A stretch of DNA of 64,000 bases. It comes from Balanoglossus misakiensis. Its lineage: Eukaryota > Hemichordata. Position numbers and translations under genes: made by a program. The notes below the pieces were generated by a model that was not told where the DNA came from, ran no database searches, and saw only the letters and a list, made by a program, of their open reading frames with translations. Of the stretch, positions 13,988-33,500 are shown one piece after another. The stretch covers positions 2,604,001 through 2,668,000 of the forward strand of contig CM082587.2 of NCBI GenBank assembly GCA_040954595.2, given 5' to 3'. Each line of letters starts with the position of its first letter. The first letter of the stretch is position 1.

Positions 13988-14054
13988 GACGACGACGACG
14001 ACGACGACGATGGTGATGGTGATGGTGATGATGATGATGATGATGATGATGATG
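13988..14054 (+). repeat. Compound trinucleotide microsatellite (GAC)n-(GATGGT)n-(GAT)n
   Basis: Seven GAC units are followed by alternating GAT/GGT and then a pure GAT run. It lies in the gene-free region and in no credible reading frame. Confidence 0.95.
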
Positions 14055-14579
14055 TCTAGAATGCATTGAATATCCGCGTTCATTAAAAGGAGTCAGAATT
14101 TTATTTCCCAGTCCGCCAAGGCGAAGTGTTTAAAACTCCGGCGTAAACTAGCATACGTTTTCCTATCAAATATTCCCTGATATGGCAAGACAAAAAATTA
14201 AAATTTTTGAAAGCATGGTCATTCACATCGTCCGGGCACGTGTGTTCCGAAGCCGTAAGCGCGGGGGTCCCTCATTATTGGCGGGGCTCCGGGACTACCG
14301 GCCCTTGTTTGCGCACAGTGGCGGCGGACAAAAATGAACAGATCGCGGTTCAGACGGTTGTGCTATCCGTGTTTTCACTTACACAATGAAATGGCAGACA
14401 CACGTACTTAATACCACCCCAATTCTATTACAACGCATGATTTATGGGCATGCTCTTAACACCTAACATTAAGGAGAATTTAACGAGAAAAGCAAAGACA
14501 TCTTTTCCAATGAGCTAGACGCAATGAGTTAAATTACAAATTCGGCAATCTGTTCAATTTTTCCGCAATTTTCCACCAC

Positions 14580-14645
14580 AGACAACGATGGAATCGCTCT
14601 CTCCCCCTCTCTCTCCCCTCTCACTCCTCTCCCTCCCCCTCTCTT
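14580..14645 (+). repeat. Pyrimidine-rich CT/CCCT low-complexity tract
   Basis: About 65 bp made almost entirely of C and T, with imperfect ctctccc periods. Confidence 0.85.
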
Positions 14646-17164
14646 TGTACAAATACGCGCGACAATTACATTCTCGTCCATGTGATGTCGATGCTCGCAA
14701 GCTAGTCATCGGAAATAGAAAGAAACCGGTTATGTCGTGCTGACATGTCGCACTGTCGTGTCGCTCTCTTTTTTTATTAATTAATGTCATACGAAGCGGT
14801 GACGTGTAAAGTGACGTCGAAGGGTTAGCGTGTTATCCTCGGGGCCCAAGGGCAAATTTAATGTACACCTCCATTATCATTAGTAGCCACTTCGATTTAT
14901 CTTCGTGTCACCAGCCTTAACAATGAAGAAACCGAACGCGTCAGTGGCTTATGGTCGGTGCGTCACGGGTGCACGGTACGGGTTACAGTTTCTCGTGGCG
15001 AGAGTGTCATTGTAATAATGGGTACATTTCGCTGACGTTTTTGCGGGCGGTTTGTATTAGTTTTAAATTCCCCATCCCTTTTGGTAGTACAGGAAGAGCG
15101 TGGCTGCAAGTAAAGTGGTGACAAGTGCGAGTTCAGGGCGATATGGTCGATATTGGCCTACGAAACTGACGCTGAGAAATTTTCCCCGTCCGGGGAGCTT
15201 GAATCCTACCAGTACAAGAGTACCGGCGCGCTCGCTCTCGACTGCGCCCTCGAATACCAATCAGATCTCAATGCGATCATAATGTGCTCACATTACGAAC
15301 TCTTATCGCTGCCGAGGTCTGTACTTAACATGTTGCAATGTTAGGTGCATGTTTATCTTGAAATACATCAGATTATTTTCCCGGTGTCGCTTTCACGTCA
15401 AAAAAGCATGTGACCAGGTTATCGCGGCGTTTCATCACATTAACGAAATTGCCGAGCAGAACGTGCGCCGCGTCAGTACGGGAGTGCCCGGTTGAGAACA
15501 AAAATGCAGGATGGTCGTTGTCGTAATTTGAGCGTCCCGGGCCGTTAATATTCTCAAGCAATCTTTCTCTTTCGACAGATTTTCTTTGCGAGTGTCCGAC
15601 AAGCAGGGCTTCACAAAAAGAAACAGTTGTCGGCGTAATGAAACGCCAGTTCCAGGTGGGACGCCTGTCCTAAGTCTCCAAACTACAGTTTCGCATTTAA
15701 AGAAAAATTAAAATAAACCGACGGTCGCTTTTCACGCGACATCATCGACAAGTGGTGGTCTTGATTGTCTATTCCCTGGTCATTTGTTTACTTGCGACTC
15801 GCTGAAAGCATTTTCAGTGATCCATTAAAAAACCACCAACTGTTCGGTAAATTCTGTCTCATTTAGCGGCCGAACGCTGCTCAATCAACGCTGCGCTATG
15901 ATTTGTCGTTACATAATCATAAACAAAAGGGGAACTCGCTAGGTACGTGTGTGTCCCGCCAGCCACGCCAATTCAGTCCGACAGTTGCATATAAAAAACA
16001 CGCTTGATTATATCCTGTGGATACTTTGGCCATCACAACTGGCGGAAAAAAACTTTCCAAAATTAACTTGTAATTCAGAGTAGTAATTAGAAGAATCTGG
16101 CATCGCAAAACACGAAACCTGTGAAAATGATTGCAGATGTTATTAATACGAAATACATAACACGTGACAGGCCGAGGCGAGTGCTGGTACATCGTCACGG
16201 TAAGAGCGACGAAAGACAACCATGCCGGCCATCTTCGCGATTAACACCCCACACCAGGGAAAGTCTGTCTGTCCTTTGCCGCAAAATCCCACCACAAGAC
16301 AACGAAAAAAGGTTCAAGTTGCGAGTTAATTGTATCGTTTTTGAGAGAATATATTGCATTTTGAACCACAGACAGCAGAGGGTACCATACGGTTAGTCCG
16401 AGTGCCTTTCACAACAAGAACAAAGGACAAACAATGAGAGTTCTGGTATTATAACAGTTGGGATTTCTTTTATTGTTCGTTTTCTTCATATTCTTTCACT
16501 TCAGTCCAACTTCTCCAAGTGACATTATTGATGTGGTCGCGCATATCGAGTATTGGTTAATAAAATCATAAAACGCAAGCAGCAGAAACGCGATGTCATA
16601 TATACACTCTCCGAAAAATGAGAAATATCTTGTCGACATTGAATGTTACACACATGTGTTGTCAACTTCCTATTAGAGACAGAATCACACGCCTAATAGC
16701 CATTCTCAGCGGCCGATTTTAGTTACACGGTACAGGGTGAGTCGCTGGTTCCCGCAATACCCGCAGGAAAACAAGAAACTCGGGCGTCTAAATAAGTCCC
16801 ATGAATGCAATATCAGTGTATTTTTCACAGAACGCTCGCCTTCTCGTTTCGCTGGTTTGATGGGTCTTCTGGGGGTTTAAACAATCGCGGGAGAACGCAG
16901 CAGCTTGGACAGAGGGAAGGTTGCGGTCTCCCCACGCCGTCCGTGCCGCCAACTGTTACGAAGACAGCGCCGAGCGCCGCTCGTATTTTCGATTGGCCGA
17001 GAGTCGCTGTGTCACAGTTGTGGCAGCTCGTGCGCGTGCACGCCCCGGTGTGTTGTAAGCGTGATTTGTCAAAATTATACGAGGCACGGGGCACGTCGCC
17101 ATCACCGCCAGATGAGGAAAAGGTAAATAGTGTGTACCCGCCACCTGATTTTAGACCCGCGCAC

Positions 17165-17220
17165 GAGAGAGAGAGGGAGAGAGAGAGAGAGAGAGGGGGG
17201 GGGGGAGAGAGAGAGAGAGA
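17165..17220 (+). repeat. (GA)n microsatellite interrupted by a poly-G run
   Basis: GA dinucleotides flank a run of eleven G. Long overlapping frames on both strands here come only from this repeat. Confidence 0.95.
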
Positions 17221-17952
17221 TTCTTTTCCCGATGATAAATTGATGTTCCGTATGTCGGTTGTAGCGAGTGTCCCCGGGTGGCACAAAGCGTCACTGGTAC
17301 TTACTAGACCGTCAACACAATGTTATTGGTACAAGACTGCTAAAGCCTCTGGGATTCGCATCTAATGTGGTTTTACAGAAAATCTTTATCGGCATACTCG
17401 GCCTGGGCTGGCGGGCCAAATGAGTGTGTCTGGATCAGAACGTAATCCCCATTAAGCCGCGTTGTTTCAAATAACGGCAAAAAAGAGATACTTAACTGTG
17501 GTCTCCAGTGCTGTCCCCTAATCCCCCGTATGTACGAAATCTCACGGATTTCGCGAGAACGGCTCGAGATCTCATCAACGAAAAAAACAGAGCAAGATGT
17601 GTAAATATCTCAAAGCAGACATCTGTGACCACGTCTTGGGACAACGACATTTTAACAACCCTAAATATCACGCCCTGTCCGCTCGGCGTCTGCGGTGATT
17701 TCTCTTTATTCAACCTTTTCACTGACGACAGGCGATGACAAATGTGCCGAAAAGTACTTAACCAACTTTATTGCTACCAGCCCAGGTTTTAGTATGAGCG
17801 GTGTTATGAATAAAGCATATAAAATGAGAATAAAACGAAAGTAAAAGTATAGCGTAGGAAATAGTAGATCTGTGTGTCACTGATTACTAACAGAAAGTTT
17901 TCGACTAAAGTTTACAGTGGCTGGGAAGGAATACACGTGATAAAATGGTTAT

Positions 17953-17991
17953 ACATCACATCACATCACATCACATCACATCACATCACAT
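17953..17991 (+). repeat. Pentanucleotide microsatellite (ACATC)n
   Basis: Nearly eight perfect ACATC units. Confidence 0.95.
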
Positions 17992-20900
17992 GTATTTGAC
18001 AAGACTAGTTGTCATTCTGTTGATAAGCTGTCAGGTTTCGTATTAAAATGTAAATGCAATTTAAAATATAGAGCGTTTTGTAAAACTTGTTTTGTCAGTC
18101 AGACGTCCTATTAAATTGTTAGTTTCGACGGTATATTATTGGTTTGTTTGTGAGTTAGAGAAAATGTCCACATGAAACAAACGAAAAAGTTGAGACCCGT
18201 ATGTTTCCTCTGAGAACGATACCATTGCAAGGCAAACTTACTTCGAAAATATTTTCTGTTAGCGTTTAATACGCAGTCGCGCCCATGTATTTTTTACTTA
18301 TTGAATAGTCTTTAGGGCAAAAAATACATCTCTAACTGTCCCCTAAAATGTAATAAAGGGCAGTCCTTATGACCTCTGGTGTAATTGGACGTTTTCGTGC
18401 ATGCTCGGTTGCCGAGATAACGAATTCAACAGCGTGGACTCTCTGGGTTTGACGCGGAGGAAATATTTATGCATAAACGCGATCAATCGTCCGCGCAAAA
18501 TAGAGCGACCGTAAGATTTGAATTATTCATAATAACTCGGCATTTTTAGTATTCCATGCAGTACTTGCCAAGTGAGGTGTACTACTGAAACTGTTATCGT
18601 TCTCGGTACTATCAAGCGAGTTGAATGAAAATTTGACGGGTATTATCGGTCATACCGCCGCATAACAGACACCTTTCGTTGGAATGGTGGGGAGTAGAGT
18701 CCGGTGGGGGTAGAGGGCAGGGTTACGAGACAGGGTGTCTGTATACTGTACTGGTCCTGAATAGATGGAGGTATTTTCGAAGGGACTGGATAAGGTCGAG
18801 TAGCTTTTTTCTATGCATGTCGATCGCACCGTGTCGAAAGACCCAAATTTAAAATTTTAAAATGAAAACGCGGCGCTTTATGGAAATAACGTCCTTTCAG
18901 ACGGCAACGCGCGCGCGCCCTAACATGGCGATGATCATTTGGAGCACGGCAGAGGGGAAGTTGGCATAAAGGCAGAGGCATCGATAACACCTGCGGATAA
19001 TTCAATATTGGAATAAGCCCTAATTCTTGCAATGGTGTCTGTTTTGTCGTCGAGAAAGCCAGGACAACTGCCTCTGAAGATCCAATTAAACAGTTAGACA
19101 CTGGAAGCAAGACTACATTATTATTTCGATCCCCTAAGCACTCGCCGTGCCATTAAGTCTCCAGGGATCGGAACTGTCTTCGACAAGCAAAAGAGGAATT
19201 CAATGCGGAGGGGAAAAAAGAAAGCCCACGCGGCTGCAAATAACTAAAATGAATGCTGCTACCCTAAGACCATAATCCGAAATTCGGTTGGTTTTATTTT
19301 TTTTCAACAACAAGCTGAAATCTGCTTATAGGGCGGCCGCTTTGTAATTGCTCATAAAATTCCGAATTTGTGAACTTATTGCTGGGAGGCAATATGTTCT
19401 GTCTGGTTTGACTTCTTTTGTCTCTGCGAAAAAAGGGGAGGCATCGGTACAATAATACCTCTAAACATCAAGACTTTACGCGGGAGTTTTGCGAATTCTG
19501 GGGTGAGTTATTACACAGAGAGTCTGGTTCTCTGGTGGGTATGATTAGTGAAACATTATTTTTGTGTCCGCTTTCTTCGTTGAATGGAAACTTTCAAACT
19601 CATTTTAAAATTTCAGGGGAGTTTTGTTTTCGTTTTCGTCTTCTCAAGTTGTACTGCAGTGGTCTCATGGTTCGAGACTGACATAGGAAATGTTATGTAC
19701 ACAAATGCTACCGCCCGAATCCCATGCACCGTCATGAGTTGTTTGGCTGTTGTGTGACTGAGACCTTTAGCAGCAATCGAGAATGGTAACTTCAAAAGGG
19801 AAATGTGATGTGTGGCGCTCTCTACGCTTGTTTCCGATCGGCGGCACCTACCTCAACTGTACACACAGAGAAAGTTAATTGCATAAATTAGGATCTCTTT
19901 CTCCAATTAACGAGAGTGTTTGCCTGCTTAAACTTACAAAGTGTGTCATCAGAGGCGATCGGGAGAACAATTGGAAATTTACATGTGCCTTTGTCCGGTC
20001 GATTTTGTCGGCAGGCTCTGCGTTTGCAGATTACGCCACCGCCCGAATCCCGGCTATTGTTTTAGGACGCATGGGTTTGGTTTTCGTTTGAAAGCACCTT
20101 AGCATTGACTGAAATAACAAACTGGCTTAATCTTATTAAAGCGAGTAAAAATCCAATACTATAGAGGGGCGATCACGCCGATACGCTGGACAGTTACACT
20201 GGATTAAATCGCAAACTCCCGGCGGAGACATAAACTTCCTGCAATCCGGGTGTCGTTGTTTTTTTTTCCACAGACAATCTCACAAGTGGTTCTGAGGTGC
20301 AGTTGGAGTTGGCAATGAATCGCTCGTAATTCTGTCCGATTGATGAATTAGCACAAAACACGCGTGCCTCTTTCAGTACACACACAAAAGGTACAACGGC
20401 TGGCTATAAAACTTTATCAAGTTTTTTAAAGTCCCGCATTTGTCCAATAGATTCTTTCTCCGATTGATATTTAGGGCCCGCATTGTCTCAACGACTGATG
20501 GTCTCTGCTTAGACAATGACAAATTATAGATTTACTACCCCCTGGGAGGTATGACATGAATATGCGTCACAATTATTTTAAAATTAAGACATTCTTATCG
20601 GAATGCGAGAATTCGTTAAGTTTGTTCAAGTCATCCGTGACTCATATAACTACAATGCGCCTGAACCGTTGAGATTTGGTTTGGATCACAACCATCGCCA
20701 TTTGCATTTAACACGATTCAAACTATTTTGGGATAACTGTGGACAAAGTGAGTAGTATTTGTGCACATGGGGAGAATATAGTAATTTTACCATTATTTAA
20801 ACAAACCAATATGACAAAAAACAGCGGGTATGTAGTACGTGTACTACATTGTGTCATACTGAATATACAGACTGTCAATTCATCCACATGCAATTATCCA

Positions 20901-21400
20901 AAAATAGTTTCAATCACGTTTTGTAAATATTGTCCATCCTACTGCAGTCCAGACGTATTTCAATTCATACTAAATGTGACATGCAGTATTTTAGGATTTT
21001 GTATAAATGAGTTCTTTAAATCTGGCAGTTGCGATTAAAGTTTATATTTTTTTAAAGAAAAAACATCAGATTCGCGCAAAAGTAGGTTCACAGTAGCACA
21101 GTTCTTTTGTTTTCGTTTGGTAAAGAGTTTGAGTAGACGGACAATATCGTTGTCAAAGGTCGATGGAAGTTTTATGCGTTTTCTCCCGGCATTTGTATTG
21201 TCTCGTCGGATTAATGACTGACGTCACACGCCCTCGCTCAGATCGAAAGTTCTTTCGTCACAGTGTCAGTTATTTTTGCCTATTCTGAAAAGATATAAAC
21301 ATTTACCTTTGCTTTGTTTTGAATTGGGCGGTTAGATGCGGCTATTCCGCCGTTATTTGCATTAATGTAAACTCCCAATCTCTCACCCTCCATCTCCCCC

Positions 21401-21422
21401 CCTCTCTCTCTCTCTCTCTCTC
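21401..21422 (+). repeat. (CT)n microsatellite
   Basis: About ten CT units after a run of C, roughly 1 kb upstream of the first coding exon of paralog A. Confidence 0.9.
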
Positions 21423-21828
21423 AAAGTTTTACTGTTTCCACTTCTGACTGCCATAACAAATACACAAACGGTTTTCTTTGCAAGATGACGCAGTTCTTTT
21501 CGCATGAAAGTGTGTATATCAGCGATATAGCGTCCATCATTGCTGGGAAAGTATGTGAGAGAAAAAAAACCCAGTGCGTTGTGGCGGAGAATAAATGCCG
21601 ATTTACCCTCTGTTGCTAATCGACTAGTTACCGAAACCATGGCAGAAGACAACACTTCCAATCGGACCCGATTTGTCAATCGAAGTGCGAAATGTTCTTT
21701 TGTCCCCTCGGTTCTTTGGGGATCACGTGACCACCCCGCTGATTTGTTCTTTTTCGCCACCACTCTCATTCAATGGTAAACTGGTTTATGGAGAAGAAGG
21801 CGTTCCGTGTCATTAAACACGCAATCCG

Positions 21829-21898
21829 ATTGGCTGAGGTGAAATAAGCCGTGAATTATCAAGAAGCTGAGCTGTCAATTGCCGCATCCAGATTATAG
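21829..21898 (+). promoter_or_regulatory. Possible proximal promoter of BARHL paralog A
   Basis: An inverted CCAAT box (attggct at 21829) is followed 65 bp later by a weak TATA-like string (tatag at 21894). The block attggctgaggtgaaataa aligns at about 15 of 20 positions with the segment around the CCAAT box of paralog B, where the CCAAT-to-TATA spacing is 62 bp. The placement upstream of a predicted 5' UTR intron fits a promoter. The TATA match alone is poor. Confidence 0.35.
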
Positions 21899-22063
21899 CC
21901 TGTTCATGCCTATTTTACGAGGTTCTTTGACGAATTTGGTAATTGGGAAAGATTTTTCTTATAGCCGCGTCGTGTTAACATACCTTGGGGGTAAAAGACA
22001 GTAAACAAATTTCCGTCAGCAAGGGGATCGCGCAACATCGGCGTCTTCCTTTGATTAACACCT

Positions 22064-22206
22064 GTAAGTTTATCGACTTCGCCGGTTATTGTTTTTACAT
22101 TTCTCGTGTCTGACGGTTTCGGCGTAGAGTAAGCTTAAATTTGTCATTCCACGACAACTCAAAATTTATATAAATTGTATTCTTTTTTTCATTTTATATT
22201 TTACAG
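22064..22206 (+). other. Predicted 5' UTR intron of BARHL paralog A
   Basis: A strong donor (cct|gtaagt, GT at 22064) and an acceptor after a T-rich tract (ttttacag, AG at 22205-22206) delimit 143 nt, ending 192 nt before the start codon. A ctgac branch-point-like string lies near 22110. Paralog B has a comparable 131-nt intron at the equivalent place, which supports both. Transcript data are not available here. Confidence 0.5.
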
Positions 22207-22398
22207 GCATGCTGGGATTCGTGACCCGTGCTGTTTGGAATTCGTTCAGCGGAAAGCGTGTTTGAGAGGGAGGCCTTCTTGGAGTCAAAGAGAGAAGGGT
22301 TGCTAAATTGAAATTGACGGGTGACTCTGGTTCTGCTTTGACGGGCGGACGACAACAAGAAGCGATTGGGTCACTCGAGAATCGACGTGCTCTTAGCG

Positions 22399-29496
<7,098 letters not shown>

Positions 29497-29585
29497 GACT
29501 GAAAGAACGACGCGCGCGCACTTCTATGCATAACCGGTGTGACTATCACCATCATCGCTATTATTCCCTTTTATATAAATTATCA

Positions 29586-29599
29586 AATAAATTAATAAA
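29586..29599 (+). promoter_or_regulatory. Polyadenylation signals of BARHL paralog A
   Basis: Two AATAAA hexamers (29586-29591 and 29594-29599) lie about 90-100 nt after the stop codon, in the expected strand and range. Another AATAAA at 31211 could be a distal alternative, but nothing else supports it. Confidence 0.5.
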
Positions 29600-30497
29600 C
29601 AGTGACGAATGCCCCCCAAAAAACGAGAAAGCGTACACGGGACTTACACTTTTGTATGTTTGAGAGTTTGTCGAATTCCGGAGGGAAAAAATTTGAATCA
29701 AAACCAGGAGGTGAACAATGGCGTTATTCACTCGCACTGCCCGTCCACTGAACAAAGTTCAGCTTTTCCTTTAGAACTTTCCAAAGCGAACGAGAAACCC
29801 CAACGGAATCACATGGATGAATATTTAGTCCCCGCACTGCACGCGGTCAGAGTATTGACTTTGTTCACGTCTCTTTTAGTTCCGCTTCTCTTATTGACAG
29901 AATCAAGTCGAGAATGATCATTTTTTTAAAACACGACGAGATGGAGAATTCGCGTTACCGACAAGGAGACTAAGAACAGTGTTCGGAAAGACGCGTCTTT
30001 GATGAAAACAACAAGACGAATGCCAACTTCTGAACAAGACTGGCAAGATATAGCCACGTGACCCATATCAAGCCTCGCAGGGTCCTACACCACGCATGTG
30101 CACCAAACCAAAAACAGACCAGGGTGGGATTCAAATCAACGCGTCAACACATGGTTGCCACGGTAACACTAAGGCGAGTCGTTTGGACGAAGGCCTCTTG
30201 AACCGCCATAGCAAAACTCCAGAAGGAGCCAGTCTTCAATGGGGGAAAAGGTGAGAATTCTTGATCTTGCAGCATCAGATCTCGTCGGGGGGGGGGGTCT
30301 AGATATTATCACACGGCGGCCTCGCCTTCGTGACATTGGGAATAGACAACTAACAACGTGCACGTTTGATATTGTCTTTCAGATGAAAACCAACTCACCG
30401 CGTATTCAAGTTAGAATCATGCTCGGGACAACGCTTCCTGGAGCGGCTTGCAGCCTGCCATGCCCGGCCAACCAGCGCGTGCACGAGAAGATCCATA

Positions 30498-30583
30498 TCA
30501 TCCGAAAACAACCCACATCTGAATGCAACTACAGGAGACATCATCCGAAAAGAACCCACATCTGAATGCATCTACAGGAGACA
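30498..30583 (+). repeat. 43-bp tandem duplication (two copies)
   Basis: Copies 30498-30540 and 30541-30583 both start tcatccgaaaa and end ctacaggagaca. They differ at only two positions, so the duplication is recent. Confidence 0.93.
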
Positions 30584-33500
30584 ATCTACGTTGATTGATT
30601 GAGAGTTCTCGAAGGAACATTTTATCGTCTGCGAAATGTTAGAGACGCCTTCTGCAATTCGTTCGGTACACTTTCTTTCGCTTAATTTGATTTACACAGC
30701 CACGACTCATCAATGAACTGGCTTTATCTCAGAGTTAATTTTATCAGTTGTGTTGAGACCACTCTTGTGAACAGCACAACCACCTGCATTCTGCTTTGCG
30801 ACGAATTGACAAATCTGCCATTGACAACAACATCCACGATTCCATTTCCGTTGAGGTTCAGATTCCTGTGTTATTTCCTTTCAAATCATTTGTTCGCGTC
30901 ATCCATTTGGGTGTGGCGGAAGACCACTAGTGCGAATTTTCGACGCGGAGATACAATACGGGACACCAAGAAGTTCGTCACGATTTTGACCGGAGGCCTT
31001 CCCCCCCTAGACATATCAAAATGCACGTTTCTGAGTATGAAATTAAACTTTTTACTCCTGAATTTTATTAGACATATCAACAAACACTGTAAGTGTTATT
31101 CTTTTCTACTATCGCACGTGACCTTGTTCACGTGATATTTTTTTCTGGTTACTTTTAAGTCAATGATATCGTCACCTTGAAAAGAAGTGTATTGTGAATT
31201 CAACACTGTAAATAAAGTCAAAGTACAATAAGGCGAGAGAGGTTTTGGCTATTTCCCTCAAGTTCAATTAACATCTCGGTACCCGGGCAAATTTGTGTCA
31301 AGATTTTATGAATTACTAAACGGAGAATTTTTCTTGTTACTTGCCCATTATCAGTGATGATACCACGATGACCGATCACAAACAACTCGAAACGTATTAA
31401 GTACACGCAAGCGTATTGTAGTTTCCGAAAACGTTTTGTCTTGTTTTATGTCACTCTAGGGGGTGCGTTTTCTCCGCCGACTTGAAACGGAACTATGAAA
31501 AGATGTTTTGGATGCATTAAAATCCAGGGACAAGAAACACTGGAACATTCTCGGCATTTTTACGACGGTTTTTGTTTCTTCCCATTTGCGTTAATTGTCC
31601 CTTAAATGGTACAAGCTGACTTGGTCTATGTGCATCTCCGGAACTTCTCTAACAGAACTTTAATTGTCTCGGTCACCTTGAAGCAAGTTTAATGACTTCA
31701 ATCTTCTTCGACAAGACTATTTCCATTGAAATCTTACCATTTAGCCCAGAAAATCGTTAAAACGATCCTTTGCTAATAAAAAATACATCCTATTGGTGGT
31801 GTGTGTTTTTGAAAGAAAGGGTTGTTTAAAACCTGATAGTCGCTTATTTTACTTCAAAGACACTTCGCGATTCTTGGCCTGGGAAATTAGTTTCAGCTTC
31901 GCCTTTGAAAGAAGTTAATGTTGCATGTCTTCGTGTGCGTTTATCACACTCAATGCCATGTTTATTGTCGGGCACTCAATTTTAAGGATGTCACGGGAAC
32001 GAGCCGGGAACCACAACGGCGACTGTGGGTCACGATATAAAACTGGATCTTAATCACGGTTTCGAAGGGACCGAGATCGATTTCTGTCGTCGTATATATA
32101 CGCATCAGACGAGCGGCACATCTTGTTAAGATTTAACCCCTCTAATTATCGCCGTCTAGACTTGGAAAATTAGGACCCGTTTAACCTGCCTTTGATCGTT
32201 CAGCTTTGCCGAAGAATGTCGAGCCACTTTGGTGACGACATGACAGCGCGCGCTACTTCCTTTCGATTTTCTCGCACAATTTCGCATAAAATCTGTGAAT
32301 TTTGATAAAACTTTCTTTTGTAATATAAACTATCACAAGAATGGGTTTTATTTTGGTCTAGAGTAAGCTTTAACTGTGGAAAAAACTACAATTTCCGAAC
32401 TCAGTATGCAAGGACTGACCACCAACCACAATAACACCATCATCTTGTTTTTATGACATTTTCCTTCGAATGAATAATTCAACAGCTTACGCTACATTTG
32501 ACTGATACTTTCTTTCAAAACACTCTGTAAACTTTAAAACACAACTAAAAAAGGTGTTTGTTTAGTCCTTCGTTCAAGTGGGTGAAAAATAGCGGCTGTC
32601 TGACTGATGGCGACGAAGATGTTCACCGTATATGGTCACTTTTGATCTTCGTAAGTTCAGAATTCACTACGGCGGGTGACGGACTGAACCAAAGGGGTAT
32701 GGTCTAACACAGGGGCGGCAAGTTCAAAGGGAATCGGTAGACACAGGTCGATCGGCGCGATCGATTTCTTGTTCGTTTTCGCTGATGAAGCAATCACATT
32801 CACCCTGCGTCCGGTGGACAAACAGTCATTATAGGAAATCGGCTGAACAAAACAATTCAAACCGAACATATTAATTAGATTAAAAGAAGAGTCTTTGAGG
32901 GACAATGGAGGCCGTAACTGACGCCATGTAAGAAGATTAACGGCATTGGTGAGGGGTCGGTGAAATATGTGGACGGCTGTCCCTGTGAGTGAGAGTGTCA
33001 ACCGGCCCAGGCTGTGCTTGACAAGCGAGTCACTCACGGTTGTGCGATGGCATGTGCACGTCGCCGGACCTGCTGTTGTGTTTTGGAGCGTTGCGCGCAG
33101 GCTGAACGCCGGGGTCTGGCGCGCCTAATCAACCGTGTACTCTCCGATTGACCAAGGCGTCGTAGCGTGTCAACGGCTGCAGCGTGCTTGGAGAGTAATA
33201 CCTGGAAATGAGTGCGTGCAGCACGGACGTAGTTAAAGGGACAAAGTCGCTAACTTTCGACCAGTCGATAAAAACTCTGCTCAATCTTGTACTTGGGTAT
33301 AACATGAGAATGTATTTTTGTACAACTTCCCAAAGTCTTCAACAACGCCCCAAAAGTAGATTTTCACCCCTTTTCGACATTTACAGTCGTCCAGAAAGTC
33401 GAGTAACTATACAACAAACAAACAAGAGTGAGCTAAAGACAAATTTTAAGCACGCGTCATCATTCAGCAGCTCAGGATATCACTGCAACCTATCCATAGA

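Larger units (their letters stand above)
6281..21828. other. Gene-free region upstream of BARHL paralog A
   Basis: I see no gene here. The reading frames are short, mostly lack a proper ATG start or run through simple repeats, and none resembles a known protein. The interval holds microsatellites (13988-14054, 14580-14645, 17165-17220, 17953-17991, 21401-21422), three perfect TGACGTCA palindromes (11436, 13829, 21219), and a short segment near 12952 similar to one upstream of paralog B. An isolated TATA-like string lies at 7023. Much of it may be regulatory DNA of the downstream homeobox gene; that is inference. Confidence 0.6.

Noticed and set aside
16805-17365. 186-codon frame, and an antisense frame, around 17.2 kb
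   Set aside because: Both run through the GA/poly-G microsatellite and have no homology I can recognise.
22366-22398. Upstream start for BARHL paralog A
   Set aside because: The frame opens with TTG at 22366; the first real ATG is at 22399, after an in-frame stop at 22339.
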